DNA of 64,000 nucleotides from Oscillatoriaceae cyanobacterium M7585_C2015_266 (GTDB lineage Bacteria > Cyanobacteriota > Cyanobacteriia > Cyanobacteriales > Oscillatoriaceae): positions 62,001 to 126,000 of the forward strand of contig DVEG01000015.1 of assembly GCA_015295835.1 (NCBI GenBank), written 5' to 3'. Made by a program: the position numbers and the translations under genes. The notes beneath the pieces are model-generated. The model saw nothing but the letters and a program-made list of their open reading frames with translations, did no database searches and was not told where the DNA came from. This document shows, one piece after another, positions 1 through 9,945 of this stretch. How positions within the stretch are numbered: the stretch's first letter is position 1; each line of letters begins with the position of its first letter.

Positions 1-1334
1 CTTTGCGGGCAGTAGAAAACTTTCCCATTAGCGGGCTAAAGCCGTTGTCAACTTATATAGATGCCTGCATACTGATTAAAAAAGCTACGGCAATAGCAAA
101 TGGAGAACTAGGATGCATACCAGATGAAATTTGTCAAGCGATCGTGAAAGCGGCTGATGAAATTCTGGCGGGCAAATTTCGCGATCAGTTTGTTGTAGAT
201 ATATACCAAGCAGGTGCAGGCACTTCTCACCACATGAATGTGAACGAAGTGCTGGCAAATAGAGCACTGGAAATACTCGGAGATGAAAAAGGGAATTACA
301 AACGCGTCAGTCCTAATGATCACGTAAACTATGGTCAGTCTACCAATGACGTAATACCAACGGCAATTCGTATAGGCGGGCTATTAGCTTTAGAAAGAAC
401 GCTTTTGCCAGCTTTGGAGGAAGCGATCGCAGCACTAGAAAAAAAAGCTTTTGAATTTAAACATATCGTCAAATCCGGTAGAACCCATCTGCAAGACGCA
501 GTGCCAGTACGTTTGGGAGATACCTTCGGCGCATGGGCACAAATTCTCAAAGAACATCGCGCTCGCATCCAAACCGCCTCTATAGACTTAACCAAATTGG
601 GATTAGGCGGTTCGGCAGCTGGCACCGGCTTGAATACCCACCCCCAATACCGACAACGCACCGCTGAAATCCTTTCGCAACTGATTGGGCGTCGCGTCGA
701 ACCCGCAGCCAACCTGATGGCAGCTATGCAGAGTATGGCACCCTTTGTCAATGTCTCAGGAGCTCTGCGCAACTTAGCCCAAGATTGCGTTAAAATTTCC
801 CACGACTTACGACTTATGGATTCTGGGCCAAAAACTGGCCTGAAAGAAATTCAGTTACCGCCAGTACAACCAGGATCATCGATTATGCCAGGAAAGTACA
901 ACCCAGTGATGGCGGAAATGACGACAATGGTGTGCTTTCAAGTAATGGGTTATGATAGTGCGATCGCCCTTGCCGCCCAAGCTGGACAGTTAGAACTGAA
1001 TGTAATGATGCCACTGATTGCCTACAACCTCATTCACAGCATCGAAATTCTGGGAAATACCCTCTCGGCACTTACACGCTTTTGTCTGGTGGGAATTACT
1101 GCTAACCAAGAACGCTGTAGGGCTTACGCCGAAGGCAGTCTCGCCCTCGTCACCGCTCTCAATCCCCATATCGGCTATCTCAACGCCGCCGCCGTTGCTA
1201 AAGAATCTCTGGAAACCGGCAAATCCCTGCGGCAAATCGTACTTGAAAAAGGGCTGATGAGTGAATCTGAGCTGGCAAAAGTCTTAGACTTGGAAAAAAT
1301 GAGTACCAGGATCGATTCCCTCCCAACTGAGTGA
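1..1334 (+). CDS. aspA: Aspartate ammonia-lyase, 5' end outside window
   Basis: Fumarase/aspartase superfamily enzyme; as an aspartase it would reversibly deaminate L-aspartate to fumarate and ammonia in the cytosol. Seen: the motif GQSTNDVIPT, the motif SGRTHLQDAVP, and the family signature GSSIMPGKYNP followed by VMAEM. The HLQDAVP plus NPVMAE combination fits aspartase (AnsB-like) better than fumarase, which usually has DATP and NPTQ. About 443 residues are present and the gene is cut at its 5' end: the first in-frame TTG at base 3 encodes the Leu of the usual LRAVENF segment, and the preceding CT fits a Thr codon, so roughly 20-25 N-terminal residues lie upstream. The C-terminus is complete. 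Fumarase is the alternative. Confidence 0.9.
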   Translation, partial: LRAVENFPISGLKPLSTYIDACILIKKATAIANGELGCIPDEICQAIVKAADEILAGKFRDQFVVDIYQAGAGTSHHMNVNEVLANRALEILGDEKGNYKRVSPNDHVNYGQSTNDVIPTAIRIGGLLALERTLLPALEEAIAALEKKAFEFKHIVKSGRTHLQDAVPVRLGDTFGAWAQILKEHRARIQTASIDLTKLGLGGSAAGTGLNTHPQYRQRTAEILSQLIGRRVEPAANLMAAMQSMAPFVNVSGALRNLAQDCVKISHDLRLMDSGPKTGLKEIQLPPVQPGSSIMPGKYNPVMAEMTTMVCFQVMGYDSAIALAAQAGQLELNVMMPLIAYNLIHSIEILGNTLSALTRFCLVGITANQERCRAYAEGSLALVTALNPHIGYLNAAAVAKESLETGKSLRQIVLEKGLMSESELAKVLDLEKMSTRIDSLPTE

Positions 1335-1373
1335 AAAACACTGTATCTATTCCTACCAATTGGAGCGATATTT

Positions 1374-1676
1374 ATGAGAGGTTCTTTTGCAACAATGCAG
1401 ACACAACTTAATGTAACCGAGCTGACCTTTTATTATGATAACGGTCAGGCAGAAACTTTTAAAGTGCCTGTCTCTCCCCAAACTATACAGTCGCAGTTGA
1501 AGAATATCTTTACACAGCCGCTGCTGACTTTTCACCTCATTGATCAAACCGTAATTATCTACACGGGGAAGATTATGAAAGTAGAAATTAAGCCCGTTCT
1601 GTCGGAACTAACTGGAGAAGGTGTTTTTACTAATTCTGAAAGAATTATGGCTCTCCAGCGGGGAGCGGCACGGTAG
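1374..1676 (+). CDS. Conserved-looking small protein, unknown function
   Basis: A 100-residue soluble protein that I do not recognise. It starts 39 bases after aspA, preceded by TTGGAG about ten bases before the ATG; a second in-frame Met (MQTQL) seven codons in could be the true start. The sequence has a beta-rich look (LTFYYDNGQAETFKV, LLTFHLIDQTVIIYTGK), no signal peptide and no membrane segment. It has normal codon use for the window. Co-directional with aspA and close enough to be co-transcribed. No function is proposed. Confidence 0.65.
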   Translation: MRGSFATMQTQLNVTELTFYYDNGQAETFKVPVSPQTIQSQLKNIFTQPLLTFHLIDQTVIIYTGKIMKVEIKPVLSELTGEGVFTNSERIMALQRGAAR

Positions 1677-1795
1677 CGTTAGAGAGGGGAAAATTTTGGC
1701 TTTTTTATAAAAATATAAAAAATCAAAAAAAAGATGTGTTAAAATAGACAGAATTTTCCCCGTTTATTTATTTTATATAAAAAAAAGGTAAGAGC

Positions 1796-2755
1796 ATGAC
1801 AAAAGTCAGTTTAATAAGGGCGGATGGCTACGAAGTGCGAGCGCTGCGTAAATCTCTAGAAACCCTGTTGCAACCCTTAGGCGGCATAGGAGGAATAGTC
1901 AAAAAAGGCGATCGCGTCTTACTCAAACCCAACCTGCTAACAGGTTCCCGCCCCACCAAAGAATGCGTCACCCGACGAGAAATAGTTTACTGCGTCGCCA
2001 AAATGGTACAGGAAGTCGGGGGCAAACCCTTCATAGGCGATAGCCCAGCTTTTGGCAGTGCCAGAGGAGTAGCTGCCGCCAACGGCTACCTACCCCTAAT
2101 CGAAGAACTAAATTTGCCTATAGTAGAATTTCGCGGCAAGCGCTACGAAACCGTCAGCGAGGAATTCAATCACCTACTGCTTAGCAAAGAAGCAATGGAA
2201 GCCGATGTCATCATCAACCTGCCGAAATTAAAATCCCACGTTCAACTGACAATGACTATGGGAGTAAAAAATCTATTTGGTTGCGTTCCTGGTAAAATGA
2301 AGGCATGGTGGCACATGGAAGCGGGCAAAGACAGTGCCCGTTTCGGGCAAATGCTTGTAGAAACAGCGCTCTGGATTAATCCAGACTTAACTATTCTCGA
2401 TGGTATCATCGCTCACGAAGGCAACGGTCCGAGCAATGGCTCGCCACGTTTTCTTGGGATTTTGGGGGCTTCGCAGAATGTATTTGCTCTTGATCGCGCT
2501 ATTTTAGAAATCCTCAAAATTGATCCGCAACGGGTGCCGACAGCTGCCGCCTCGATGCGACTGGGGCTATGTCCCGATCTTGCCGAAATGGAATTTCCAC
2601 ACTTGCGCCCAGAGGAATTAACAATATCTGACTGGAAACTACCTGAGAAGCTCATGCCTATCGATTTCGGGATGCCGCGCTTGATTAAGTCTATTTTCCG
2701 GCACCTTTATATCCGGTTTATTAAAGAACCAATGAGCGCTTATGTGGGACGATAG
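1796..2755 (+). CDS. DUF362 domain protein
   Basis: A 319-residue protein matching the DUF362 family. Seen: KGDRVLLKPNLL near residue 38, a PFIGDSPAFGS stretch near residue 80, DVIINLPKLKSHVQLTMTMG near residue 145, and VKNLFGCVPG. These are the typical conserved blocks of the family. Some family members carry an added ferredoxin domain; none is visible here, because no CxxC clusters occur. Biochemical role is not established; conserved Cys and polar residues suggest a redox or metal-linked function, which is inference. ATG start with GGTAAGAG upstream. It is followed directly by a GC-rich hairpin that could be its terminator. Confidence 0.85.
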   Translation: MTKVSLIRADGYEVRALRKSLETLLQPLGGIGGIVKKGDRVLLKPNLLTGSRPTKECVTRREIVYCVAKMVQEVGGKPFIGDSPAFGSARGVAAANGYLPLIEELNLPIVEFRGKRYETVSEEFNHLLLSKEAMEADVIINLPKLKSHVQLTMTMGVKNLFGCVPGKMKAWWHMEAGKDSARFGQMLVETALWINPDLTILDGIIAHEGNGPSNGSPRFLGILGASQNVFALDRAILEILKIDPQRVPTAAASMRLGLCPDLAEMEFPHLRPEELTISDWKLPEKLMPIDFGMPRLIKSIFRHLYIRFIKEPMSAYVGR

Positions 2756-2783
2756 GTTTTTCTACGGTTGCCCTTGGTGAGAA

Positions 2784-2802
2784 AGCCCGCCGAAAGCGGG
2801 CT
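2784..2802 (+). terminator. Hairpin after the DUF362 gene
   Basis: Perfect 7-bp inverted repeat AGCCCGC / GCGGGCT around CGAAA, 29 bases after the DUF362 stop. There is no U-run on either side, so it is either a weak terminator or an RNA-stabilising hairpin. Confidence 0.5.
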
Positions 2803-2837
2803 ACGAGAGGAAGTTCACCCGTAGAGATTAAAACAGA

Positions 2838-2939
2838 CTAAATTAATTTGACGGCTCGGAAGGTGAACATGAGAACGGCTGCAAGGATAACACCAGCACC
2901 GACAAGGGCAAAGTAAGTTATGGCTCCGGCAATACTCAT
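2838..2939 (-). CDS. petL: Cytochrome b6f complex small subunit, PetL-like
   Basis: A 33-codon ORF too short for routine gene calling. It encodes MSIAGAITYFALVGAG, then a hydrophobic stretch VILAAVLMF, ending FRAVKLI: one membrane helix with a basic C-terminus ending in KLI. Single-helix length, the Thr-Tyr-Phe start of the helix and the KLI end fit PetL, a peripheral stabilising subunit of the thylakoid cytochrome b6f complex. GTGGAGAAAC lies just upstream of the ATG as a ribosome binding site. Monocistronic, divergent from aroB. Alternatives are another one-helix photosynthesis protein; assignment is by general resemblance only. Confidence 0.6.
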   Translation of the reverse strand: MSIAGAITYFALVGAGVILAAVLMFTFRAVKLI

Positions 2940-3013
2940 TTATGTTTCTCCACAAAGATCTAATGAAACTAATGAATGCTCCCCCATTTGAAGAGCGCTT
3001 CGGTGTGGGTTTC

Positions 3014-3087
3014 CGTCTTGATTACAAGGCGTAAGCCCTTACGATAGGCGGCGAGAATGCCGAACAGATACCGTACCGCTCAAGACG
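3014..3087. other. Structured intergenic element between petL and aroB
   Basis: The ends CGTCTTGA (3014-3021) and TCAAGACG (3080-3087) are perfect 8-nt complements. Inside sits a second perfect hairpin, CGTAAG-CC-CTTACG (about 3030-3043), and GGC...GCC pairing around 3048-3060. AAAAAA follows on the plus strand, so on the minus strand the element is preceded by U-rich sequence. It lies upstream of both divergent genes. It may be a small RNA, a 5' leader structure or a REP-like repeat. Confidence 0.4.
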
Positions 3088-3235
3088 AAAAAATTGTATC
3101 ATAATCTGACTGATTGGTGAAACTCTTTAACCGCGCCACCCCTACCTGCGAGCGCTTCGGATAAGGAAGTACAAGTATTCAAACACAGGATGCGGTAAAA
3201 TCAGCGCACGAGTGCTTTTCGATTGGGTTAGAGCC

Positions 3236-4333
3236 ATGACTTCTGTCGTCCGCGTAAATTTGCCGCAACAATCTTATGATATCGCGATCGCTCCTGGCAG
3301 CTTAGATAAGCTGGGAGAGTGGCTACAGTCGCAGGCGTTGGGGAAGAAAATGCTGTTAGTGTCTAACCCGCAGGTATTCGGATATTACGGAGAACGAGTA
3401 ACCGCCTCACTAAAGTCCGCTGGCTTTGAAGTAGCCGACTGTATCCTTCCCGACGGCGAGCAATACAAAACTCTTGAATCTGTGCAAAAAATTTATGATA
3501 CGGCTTTAGAAAACCGTCTAGAGCGCTCCTCTACCCTTGTTGCTCTCGGTGGAGGCGTAATTGGCGACATGACAGGCTTCGCAGCAGCTACCTGGCTGCG
3601 GGGTATTAATTTCGTGCAAGTGCCCACTACCTTGCTGGCAATGGTAGATGCCTCCATCGGCGGTAAAACCGGTGTCAATCACCCCAAAGGTAAAAATCTT
3701 ATCGGTGCTTTCTACCAACCCCGCTTTGTTTTAATCGCTCCAGATGTTCTTAAAACTCTGCCAGCGCGGGAGTTTCGTGCTGGAATGGCAGAAGTAATTA
3801 AATACGGTGTTATTTGGGATAGTGAGTTATTTGCTAAATTGGAATGCTGCGCTCGCCTGGATGAAATGCAATATTTAGATGCAGCTTTTCTACAAGAAAT
3901 TATCAGCCGTTCTTGCCAAAGTAAAGCTGATATTGTCAGCAAAGATGAAAAAGAATCAGGACTGAGAGCTATTCTCAACTACGGACACACCATCGGTCAT
4001 GCAATAGAAAGTCTCACTGGATATACATTATTGAATCACGGGGAAGCTGTCGCCATTGGTATGGTAGCTGTTTCTCGTATAGCATTAGAATTGGGTGGAT
4101 TATGGGATAAAGATAGCGACTCTCGTCAGTTAGCATTGATAAAAAAAGCCGGATTGCCAAGTAAATTACCGGCAGGGCTGGATATCGATGCCATTTTGGA
4201 AAGCTTACAAACTGATAAAAAAGTGAAGTCAGGAAAAGTGCGATTTGTTTTGCCTGAAAAAATAGGTGCAGCAACTGTAAGCGAAATTAATTCTGCAGAT
4301 TTGATTCGCCAAGTCTTACAAAAATTAGTTTAG
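3236..4333 (+). CDS. aroB: 3-dehydroquinate synthase
   Basis: Second step of the shikimate pathway: converts DAHP to 3-dehydroquinate using NAD+ and a divalent metal in the cytosol. Seen: [10 protein letters not shown], the glycine-rich NAD block [38 protein letters not shown], and the metal-ligand regions [18 protein letters not shown] and [11 protein letters not shown]. At 365 residues from the ATG at 3236 the length is normal. The reading frame is open back to a GTG at 3212, but the first ATG matches the family N-terminus ([16 protein letters not shown]). Monocistronic, with a long AT-rich gap after it. Confidence 0.95.
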   Translation: MTSVVRVNLPQQSYDIAIAPGSLDKLGEWLQSQALGKKMLLVSNPQVFGYYGERVTASLKSAGFEVADCILPDGEQYKTLESVQKIYDTALENRLERSSTLVALGGGVIGDMTGFAAATWLRGINFVQVPTTLLAMVDASIGGKTGVNHPKGKNLIGAFYQPRFVLIAPDVLKTLPAREFRAGMAEVIKYGVIWDSELFAKLECCARLDEMQYLDAAFLQEIISRSCQSKADIVSKDEKESGLRAILNYGHTIGHAIESLTGYTLLNHGEAVAIGMVAVSRIALELGGLWDKDSDSRQLALIKKAGLPSKLPAGLDIDAILESLQTDKKVKSGKVRFVLPEKIGAATVSEINSADLIRQVLQKLV

Positions 4334-5058
4334 GTATTCTTGATTAGAAAAAATATTTTTTATTATTTATTTATATAAAATTTTTGATGGTTATATAAAA
4401 TGCTCTAGGGACATTTCTATTTGATAATAACCCTAGAACCCTCAGAGATGACAGCAGGAAAGTGAAATGTTGAGATTTGCTAAATTATTTGGCATCCAGC
4501 TAGCACCCCTCTGTCGATAGAGGTAAACTCTACAATCAGAAAAGTCTTCGACGGGAGATTTTTAAAACAAAGTTCTTTTTCGTCTGATTGCTTGCAGTCG
4601 AAATATGCAGCGGGTATATTTGATGTTTCGCCAGGATGGAGTTTTTGTAGGCAAGGGCTTACACGAGAACCTCTGCTTTGGGCCATTTTTTTGAGTATTT
4701 ATACTCAGAAATGAATGCCAACCCCGACTGCACGGGAATGTTGACTGAATAATCATCAAGGATGGAGGCGATTTACTTTTTCCAAAGACTTGCAACTAAT
4801 TAAACTGAATGAATCTAAAAATACCACAATAATTCACTCTTTTGTAAATCCTTTCAGAAGTTAAACTTAATTTTATGTTTATCGAGTTATTGAAATAGTC
4901 AGATGAATAATACTAATTATCTGTTTTGTATAAGAGCGTTTGACATCTACTAAGAGAGAATCAGCAAATTTAAATTTGATTGGGAGGGTGGATGTCGCGA
5001 TTTTATACGATGCAGTAAAAAGAAGCATTCAGGCTTGGCGAGCGCTAAATATTTAATT
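4334..5058. other. AT-rich intergenic region, no gene seen
   Basis: About 725 bases between aroB and the STAND-WD40 gene. Only short antisense ORFs without family resemblance are present. One imperfect inverted repeat (TCTAGGG about 4404 / CCCTAGA about 4430) lies 70 bases after aroB and may end its transcript. The 3' half probably holds the promoter of the downstream gene, but no clear -35/-10 pair can be picked. Confidence 0.6.
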
Positions 5059-8000
5059 ATGACTTATCCGCGTGAATCTTCGCAAAGCCATAATCAACGA
5101 GCATTAAAAATTTTGGCTAGAGCCATTACCCTTTCTCAGGGTCAATTTTCGCTGATTTTGGCGCGCTGTAACTATGCAGAATTGCAAGAACGGATGGTGC
5201 AGCAGCTCCGCGAATATCTACAAAATCGTAAAAAAGACAGCGATCGTTTTGAGGAAACGGCGGCAACAGAGATTAAAGAAATTATTCTATCTGAGTTAGC
5301 AAGCTCCCTATATAACAGCATTCAGGAAAATGTGCAAGCACAACCCCCGCAGGCTTTAATGATTTTCGGTTTAGAGTCAGTAAGAAACCAGGAGCGCCTG
5401 CTAGCATCTGCCAACCAAATGCGGGAGGAGTTTCGCAAAAGTTTTCCATTTCCCTTAGTGCTGTGGGTAAACGATACGGTAATGCAAAAGCTTACGCGGT
5501 TAGCCCCAGATTTCAAAAGTTGGGCAGCTACATCGATTAAATTTGAAATCGCTACAGAAGAACTAATCAACATCCTACGCCAGCCATTTCATCAGCTGTT
5601 TGCTAGTATAGAAACCCCATTTCTTGAAGAAACCTGGTTTCTGAATAAGCTGCCTTCTTGGATAAGTAGCCGCGCCACAGAAATCGAATTTGCCCTACAG
5701 GATTTGCAATCTCGCGGCGTCAGTTTGGAACCCCACGACGCAGCAGGAGTGGAATTCTTCCTAGGCGCTGTTGCAGCAGAAAACAAGCAGTTTGATGTAG
5801 CTTTAGAACATTATCAGCAGAGCTTGAATTTTTGGAATCAGCCAGAAAACTTAACTTCTGCACAGCAGCCTGACTCCTTATTAGAAAAAGCAACTATCCT
5901 GTTTTATATAGGTTTGTGTTATTGGCGCAAAGCAGAAACCGAACTTTCCCCCAATCGTGAATATCTAGAAGCAGCACGTGAACACTTACAGCAATCGATT
6001 AATTTATTTGAAGAAGCGCGGCGACAAGATTTAGTAGCTAGATTTAGTGTAGAGCTAGCTGAAATTCTACGACGCTTACAAGCGTGGGATGACTTAGAAA
6101 TATTAGCACAAAAAGCTCTGCTACTGCATTATGCCGACAACTTGCCAGTGCAGTTGGCAAGAGATTACGGCTTTTTAGCTGAAGTAAACTTAGAGCGTGC
6201 AGAAGCAGCTTTGCAGTCAGGAAATATTAATAGTGCCCAGTGGTTAGCGTCAGATGCCAAGTGGGCGGCACAGCAGGCATTAGAGATACTGGCTGAAGTT
6301 TCTGAAGATGTACGTGTGTATCGATGTTTATATTTGTTTTTGCTGGCGCGAGCTCTATTAGTTAGATTAACTGGCTCTAGAATTTCAGATAGTCGTCGCG
6401 CAAATGTTAGAAAAAATGCGATCGCTTATTTAGAATTAGCCAGACAACTAAGCAGCCCCGAGCAAGCTCCTCACCTCACCATTCGTATCCTCCAAGAGTT
6501 GCGCTCGCTTTACTTCCAGCAAAAACAATATCTAGAAGCTTTTCACATTAAACAATACCAGCGCGCCCTCGAACACCAATACGGTTTGCGAGCCTTCATC
6601 GGAGCCAATCAATTGCAACCAAACCGACAAGGAATTTCCTCTTCTGCTATTGCTCCTGAAATTTTAGTCTCTTGTCGCTATCGCGATATCGAGCGCTTAC
6701 TCGCCCGTTTACAACGAAATGACTACAAACTTACAATTATCCACGGAAATTCAGGCGTTGGTAAGTCATCTTTAGTAAATGCTGGCATAGTACCAGCATT
6801 GCGCCAGCAACCTATTGGCTCGCGCATTGCCTTACCTGTGGTGCTTAGAGTGTACAGCTACTGGGTAACCGATTTAGGGCTAGCTTTAGCAGAAGTCTGC
6901 GGCAAAGAAGAAATAAATTCTTCAGAAGCAATTAAGCGTACTTTTAGACAAAATGCCGAGCATAATTTCCTCACTGTTTTAATTTTCGACCAATTTGAAG
7001 AATTTTTCTTTGTTTGTACTGATGCTAACGAGCGACGAGAATTTTTTGAATTTTTGCGTGATTGTCTAGATATTCCCTTTGTCAAAATTATCCTTTCTCT
7101 ACGAGAAGATTACCTCCACTACTTGCTGGAGTGGGAACGTCTCATGCCACTCGATGTTATCAACAATAATATTCTCGATAAAGACATCCGCTACTACATA
7201 GGCGATTTTTCCAAACAAGACGCTCGTGCTGTTATTACTCGTCTAACAGAAAGGGCACAATTTTATCTAGAGCCTGAACTGATTGACGCCTTAGTTGAAG
7301 ATTTGGCAGACAAAAAAGAAACAGTCAGCCCAATCGAGTTGCAACTTGTGGGGTTGCAATTGCAAGAGGATAAAATTACTACTCTTGAAAAATATCGCAG
7401 TCTAGGCGCTCGCCCCAAAGCCACACTTGTTGAACGCTTCCTCGAACAAATAATTAACGATTGTGGACGCGACAACGAAGATGTCGTTTGGGCAGTCTTG
7501 TTTGCTCTCACTGATGTTAAAGACGAGAAAGTTAGACGCCCCCTCAAAACCAAAGATGAATTAGCTGCACTAACTTCTTGCCCCGAACAGATAAACTTGA
7601 TATTAGAAATATTATTTGGTTCAGGGCTGGTAGTTCGCCACTGGCAAGAACCCGGAGAACGCTATCAACTCGTTCACGATTATCTTGTGCATTTTATTCG
7701 TAAAAAATATGAAAATAGGGAAAAATCTAATTTCAAAGAGCGACTATCGAAAAGTGAAGAGGAAAGAAGACTGTTTAAAAAAATAGCGATCGCTGGTTTG
7801 GGATTAGCTACTCTGGGTTTATTTGCAAGCGGTTTATGGCTGCGAGCCGAGAATTTAAAGCAAAAAGCAGAAAACTTACGTTCAAAAGCAGAAATAGCCG
7901 AAATTAATGCCAAAATAAAAGCCCACGTAGCCTCTTCAGAATTGATGTTTATTTCTAATCAAAAATTAGATGCGCTCGTAGAAGGGTTACGAGCGTGGAA

Positions 8001-9945
8001 AGCGCTACAACCGGTAGTTCAGCAACAGCCAGAAAACCGCATCAGGGTAGCAAGTATATTGCAACAGGCAGTTTATGGAGTAAGTGAGCGCAACCGCCTC
8101 GAAGGGCACCGAGACAGCGTATGGAGCGTTTGTTTCTCACCAGATGGAGAAATAATTGCCTCTGCAGGAAATGATCAGACAGTGAAACTTTGGAATCGAA
8201 AAGGTAAACTATTAAAAGTATTGGAAGGGCATAAAGACAGCATCACCAGCGCTAATTTTTCTCCAGACGGAGAACTGATTGTTTCGGCAAGTCGGGATAA
8301 AACGGTAAAACTGTGGCGGCGAGACGGTACACTATTGCAAACTTTTATTGGACACAGCGAGCGCGTTTACGATGCGGTTTTCAGCCCTGACGGAAAAGCG
8401 ATCGCTACAGCATCTCACGATAAAACAGTAAAACTTTGGAGCCTAGACGGTAGACTCCTGCATACTTTTAATGGACATACAGAAGCAGTAGAAGCCGTTA
8501 GTTTCTCTCCCGATGGACAATTAATTGCTTCCGCCAGTGACGATAAAACAGTAAAACTTTGGCAACGAGATGGTACTCTCATAAATACATTAAAGGGACA
8601 TTCTCACTGGGTAATGGCAGTCACTTTTTCTCCTGACGGAGAGTTAATTGCTTCAGCTTCTAGGGATGGTACTGTTAAACTCTGGAAACGAGACGGCACT
8701 CTAGTGAAAACCCTTCAAGGTACGAACAAAATCGTTTACAGTGTAACTTTCAGCCCCGATGGGCAACTTATTGCCACTGGCGGCGATGATCAAACGGTAA
8801 GACTCTGGAAACGGAATGGCACTCTGCTAAAAACATTTTATGGACACAGTGGGCGGGTGACGCGGGTGAGTTTTAGTCCCGATCGCAATCAATCCGGGGA
8901 GAAAACCCCGCTGATTCTCGCCTCAGCGAGTTTAGACAAAACTATAAAACTTTGGAGTTTAGAGCCTATCCAACCAATCTCTCTCAAAGGTCATAAGGAG
9001 CGAGTTAATAGTGTCAGTTTCAGCCCAGACGGAGAGCTGATTGCCACTGGTTCTAGAGATAAAACAGTCAAATTGTGGAGTCGCGATGGACACTTAAAAA
9101 AAACTCTTGTTGGCCACAGCGATCGCGTTACCAGTGTAAATTTTAGCCCTGACGGACAATGGCTAGTTTCCGCCAGTTTAGACAAAACCGTAAAATTGTG
9201 GAGTCGAAACGGAGACTTATTGCGCTCGCTGTCGGCAGGTACTCCCATTTACGATGTCACTATCAGCCCCGATGGTGAAGCGATCGCTGCTGCTGCTTTT
9301 GACAAAACAGTCAAACTTTGGAACCGACACGGGCAATTGCAAAAAACATTCATTGGTCACACAGAACGCGTTAATAGCGTCAGATTCAGCCTAGACGGAG
9401 AATTACTTGTTACCGCAAGCGACGACAAAACCGCGAAAATTTGGAATAAAAACGGACAGTTGCTACAAACCTTAGCGGGAGAAGATGCTCACCTTTCTTA
9501 TGTCACGAGCGCCAATTTTTCTCCCAATAACACCCTCATCGTTACTGGCGGTTGGGATAATACAGTCAAACTGTGGCCAGTCAAAGGTGGCAAACCTAAA
9601 ACCTTTTTAAAAGGCTACAGTGATAGTGTCACGAGCGCAGTTTTTTCTCCTGACGGTTATATTATTGCATCTGGCGGTTGGGATGGCATGGTCAAATTGT
9701 GGGGTTTAGACGGCTCTTTACTTAAAACATGGCAGACGCGAAATTCTGGTATACTCGATGTTTGTTTTAGCCCTGATGGGGGAGCGCTCGCTGCTGCCTA
9801 TGCAGACAATGTTGTAATTTTGTGGAATTTAGATTTGCAAGATTTACTTACACGCAGTTGCGACTGGGTGCGCGATTACCTCGAGAACAATCCCAATATT
9901 AGCGAGAGCGATCGCCATTTGTGCGACGGTATTACTACTCACTGA
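5059..9945 (+). CDS. STAND-type NTPase with TPR-like region and 14 WD40 repeats
   Basis: A 1628-residue multidomain protein. In order: an N-terminal region (about 1-200) seen in cyanobacterial signalling proteins; a TPR-like helical region (about 230-520); a P-loop NTPase with Walker A GNSGVGKS (Lys569) and Walker B LIFDQFEEF (about 643); a winged-helix-like part; one membrane helix (about 908-928); a short coiled coil; then 14 WD40 units from about residue 1014, most with SPDG and KLW. Fourteen repeats would make two seven-blade propellers. The tail CDWVRDYLENNP and RHLCDGI is common in this class. STAND proteins are ligand-triggered switches; the signal and effector are unknown. The ATG at 5059 is preferred over an upstream TTG at 5035. 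No adjacent effector gene is seen. Confidence 0.85.
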   Translation: MTYPRESSQSHNQRALKILARAITLSQGQFSLILARCNYAELQERMVQQLREYLQNRKKDSDRFEETAATEIKEIILSELASSLYNSIQENVQAQPPQALMIFGLESVRNQERLLASANQMREEFRKSFPFPLVLWVNDTVMQKLTRLAPDFKSWAATSIKFEIATEELINILRQPFHQLFASIETPFLEETWFLNKLPSWISSRATEIEFALQDLQSRGVSLEPHDAAGVEFFLGAVAAENKQFDVALEHYQQSLNFWNQPENLTSAQQPDSLLEKATILFYIGLCYWRKAETELSPNREYLEAAREHLQQSINLFEEARRQDLVARFSVELAEILRRLQAWDDLEILAQKALLLHYADNLPVQLARDYGFLAEVNLERAEAALQSGNINSAQWLASDAKWAAQQALEILAEVSEDVRVYRCLYLFLLARALLVRLTGSRISDSRRANVRKNAIAYLELARQLSSPEQAPHLTIRILQELRSLYFQQKQYLEAFHIKQYQRALEHQYGLRAFIGANQLQPNRQGISSSAIAPEILVSCRYRDIERLLARLQRNDYKLTIIHGNSGVGKSSLVNAGIVPALRQQPIGSRIALPVVLRVYSYWVTDLGLALAEVCGKEEINSSEAIKRTFRQNAEHNFLTVLIFDQFEEFFFVCTDANERREFFEFLRDCLDIPFVKIILSLREDYLHYLLEWERLMPLDVINNNILDKDIRYYIGDFSKQDARAVITRLTERAQFYLEPELIDALVEDLADKKETVSPIELQLVGLQLQEDKITTLEKYRSLGARPKATLVERFLEQIINDCGRDNEDVVWAVLFALTDVKDEKVRRPLKTKDELAALTSCPEQINLILEILFGSGLVVRHWQEPGERYQLVHDYLVHFIRKKYENREKSNFKERLSKSEEERRLFKKIAIAGLGLATLGLFASGLWLRAENLKQKAENLRSKAEIAEINAKIKAHVASSELMFISNQKLDALVEGLRAWKALQPVVQQQPENRIRVASILQQAVYGVSERNRLEGHRDSVWSVCFSPDGEIIASAGNDQTVKLWNRKGKLLKVLEGHKDSITSANFSPDGELIVSASRDKTVKLWRRDGTLLQTFIGHSERVYDAVFSPDGKAIATASHDKTVKLWSLDGRLLHTFNGHTEAVEAVSFSPDGQLIASASDDKTVKLWQRDGTLINTLKGHSHWVMAVTFSPDGELIASASRDGTVKLWKRDGTLVKTLQGTNKIVYSVTFSPDGQLIATGGDDQTVRLWKRNGTLLKTFYGHSGRVTRVSFSPDRNQSGEKTPLILASASLDKTIKLWSLEPIQPISLKGHKERVNSVSFSPDGELIATGSRDKTVKLWSRDGHLKKTLVGHSDRVTSVNFSPDGQWLVSASLDKTVKLWSRNGDLLRSLSAGTPIYDVTISPDGEAIAAAAFDKTVKLWNRHGQLQKTFIGHTERVNSVRFSLDGELLVTASDDKTAKIWNKNGQLLQTLAGEDAHLSYVTSANFSPNNTLIVTGGWDNTVKLWPVKGGKPKTFLKGYSDSVTSAVFSPDGYIIASGGWDGMVKLWGLDGSLLKTWQTRNSGILDVCFSPDGGALAAAYADNVVILWNLDLQDLLTRSCDWVRDYLENNPNISESDRHLCDGITTH

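Noticed and set aside
4562-4795. 77-codon minus-strand ORF between aroB and the STAND gene
   Set aside because: No ribosome site, no family resemblance and composition typical of AT-rich intergenic DNA.
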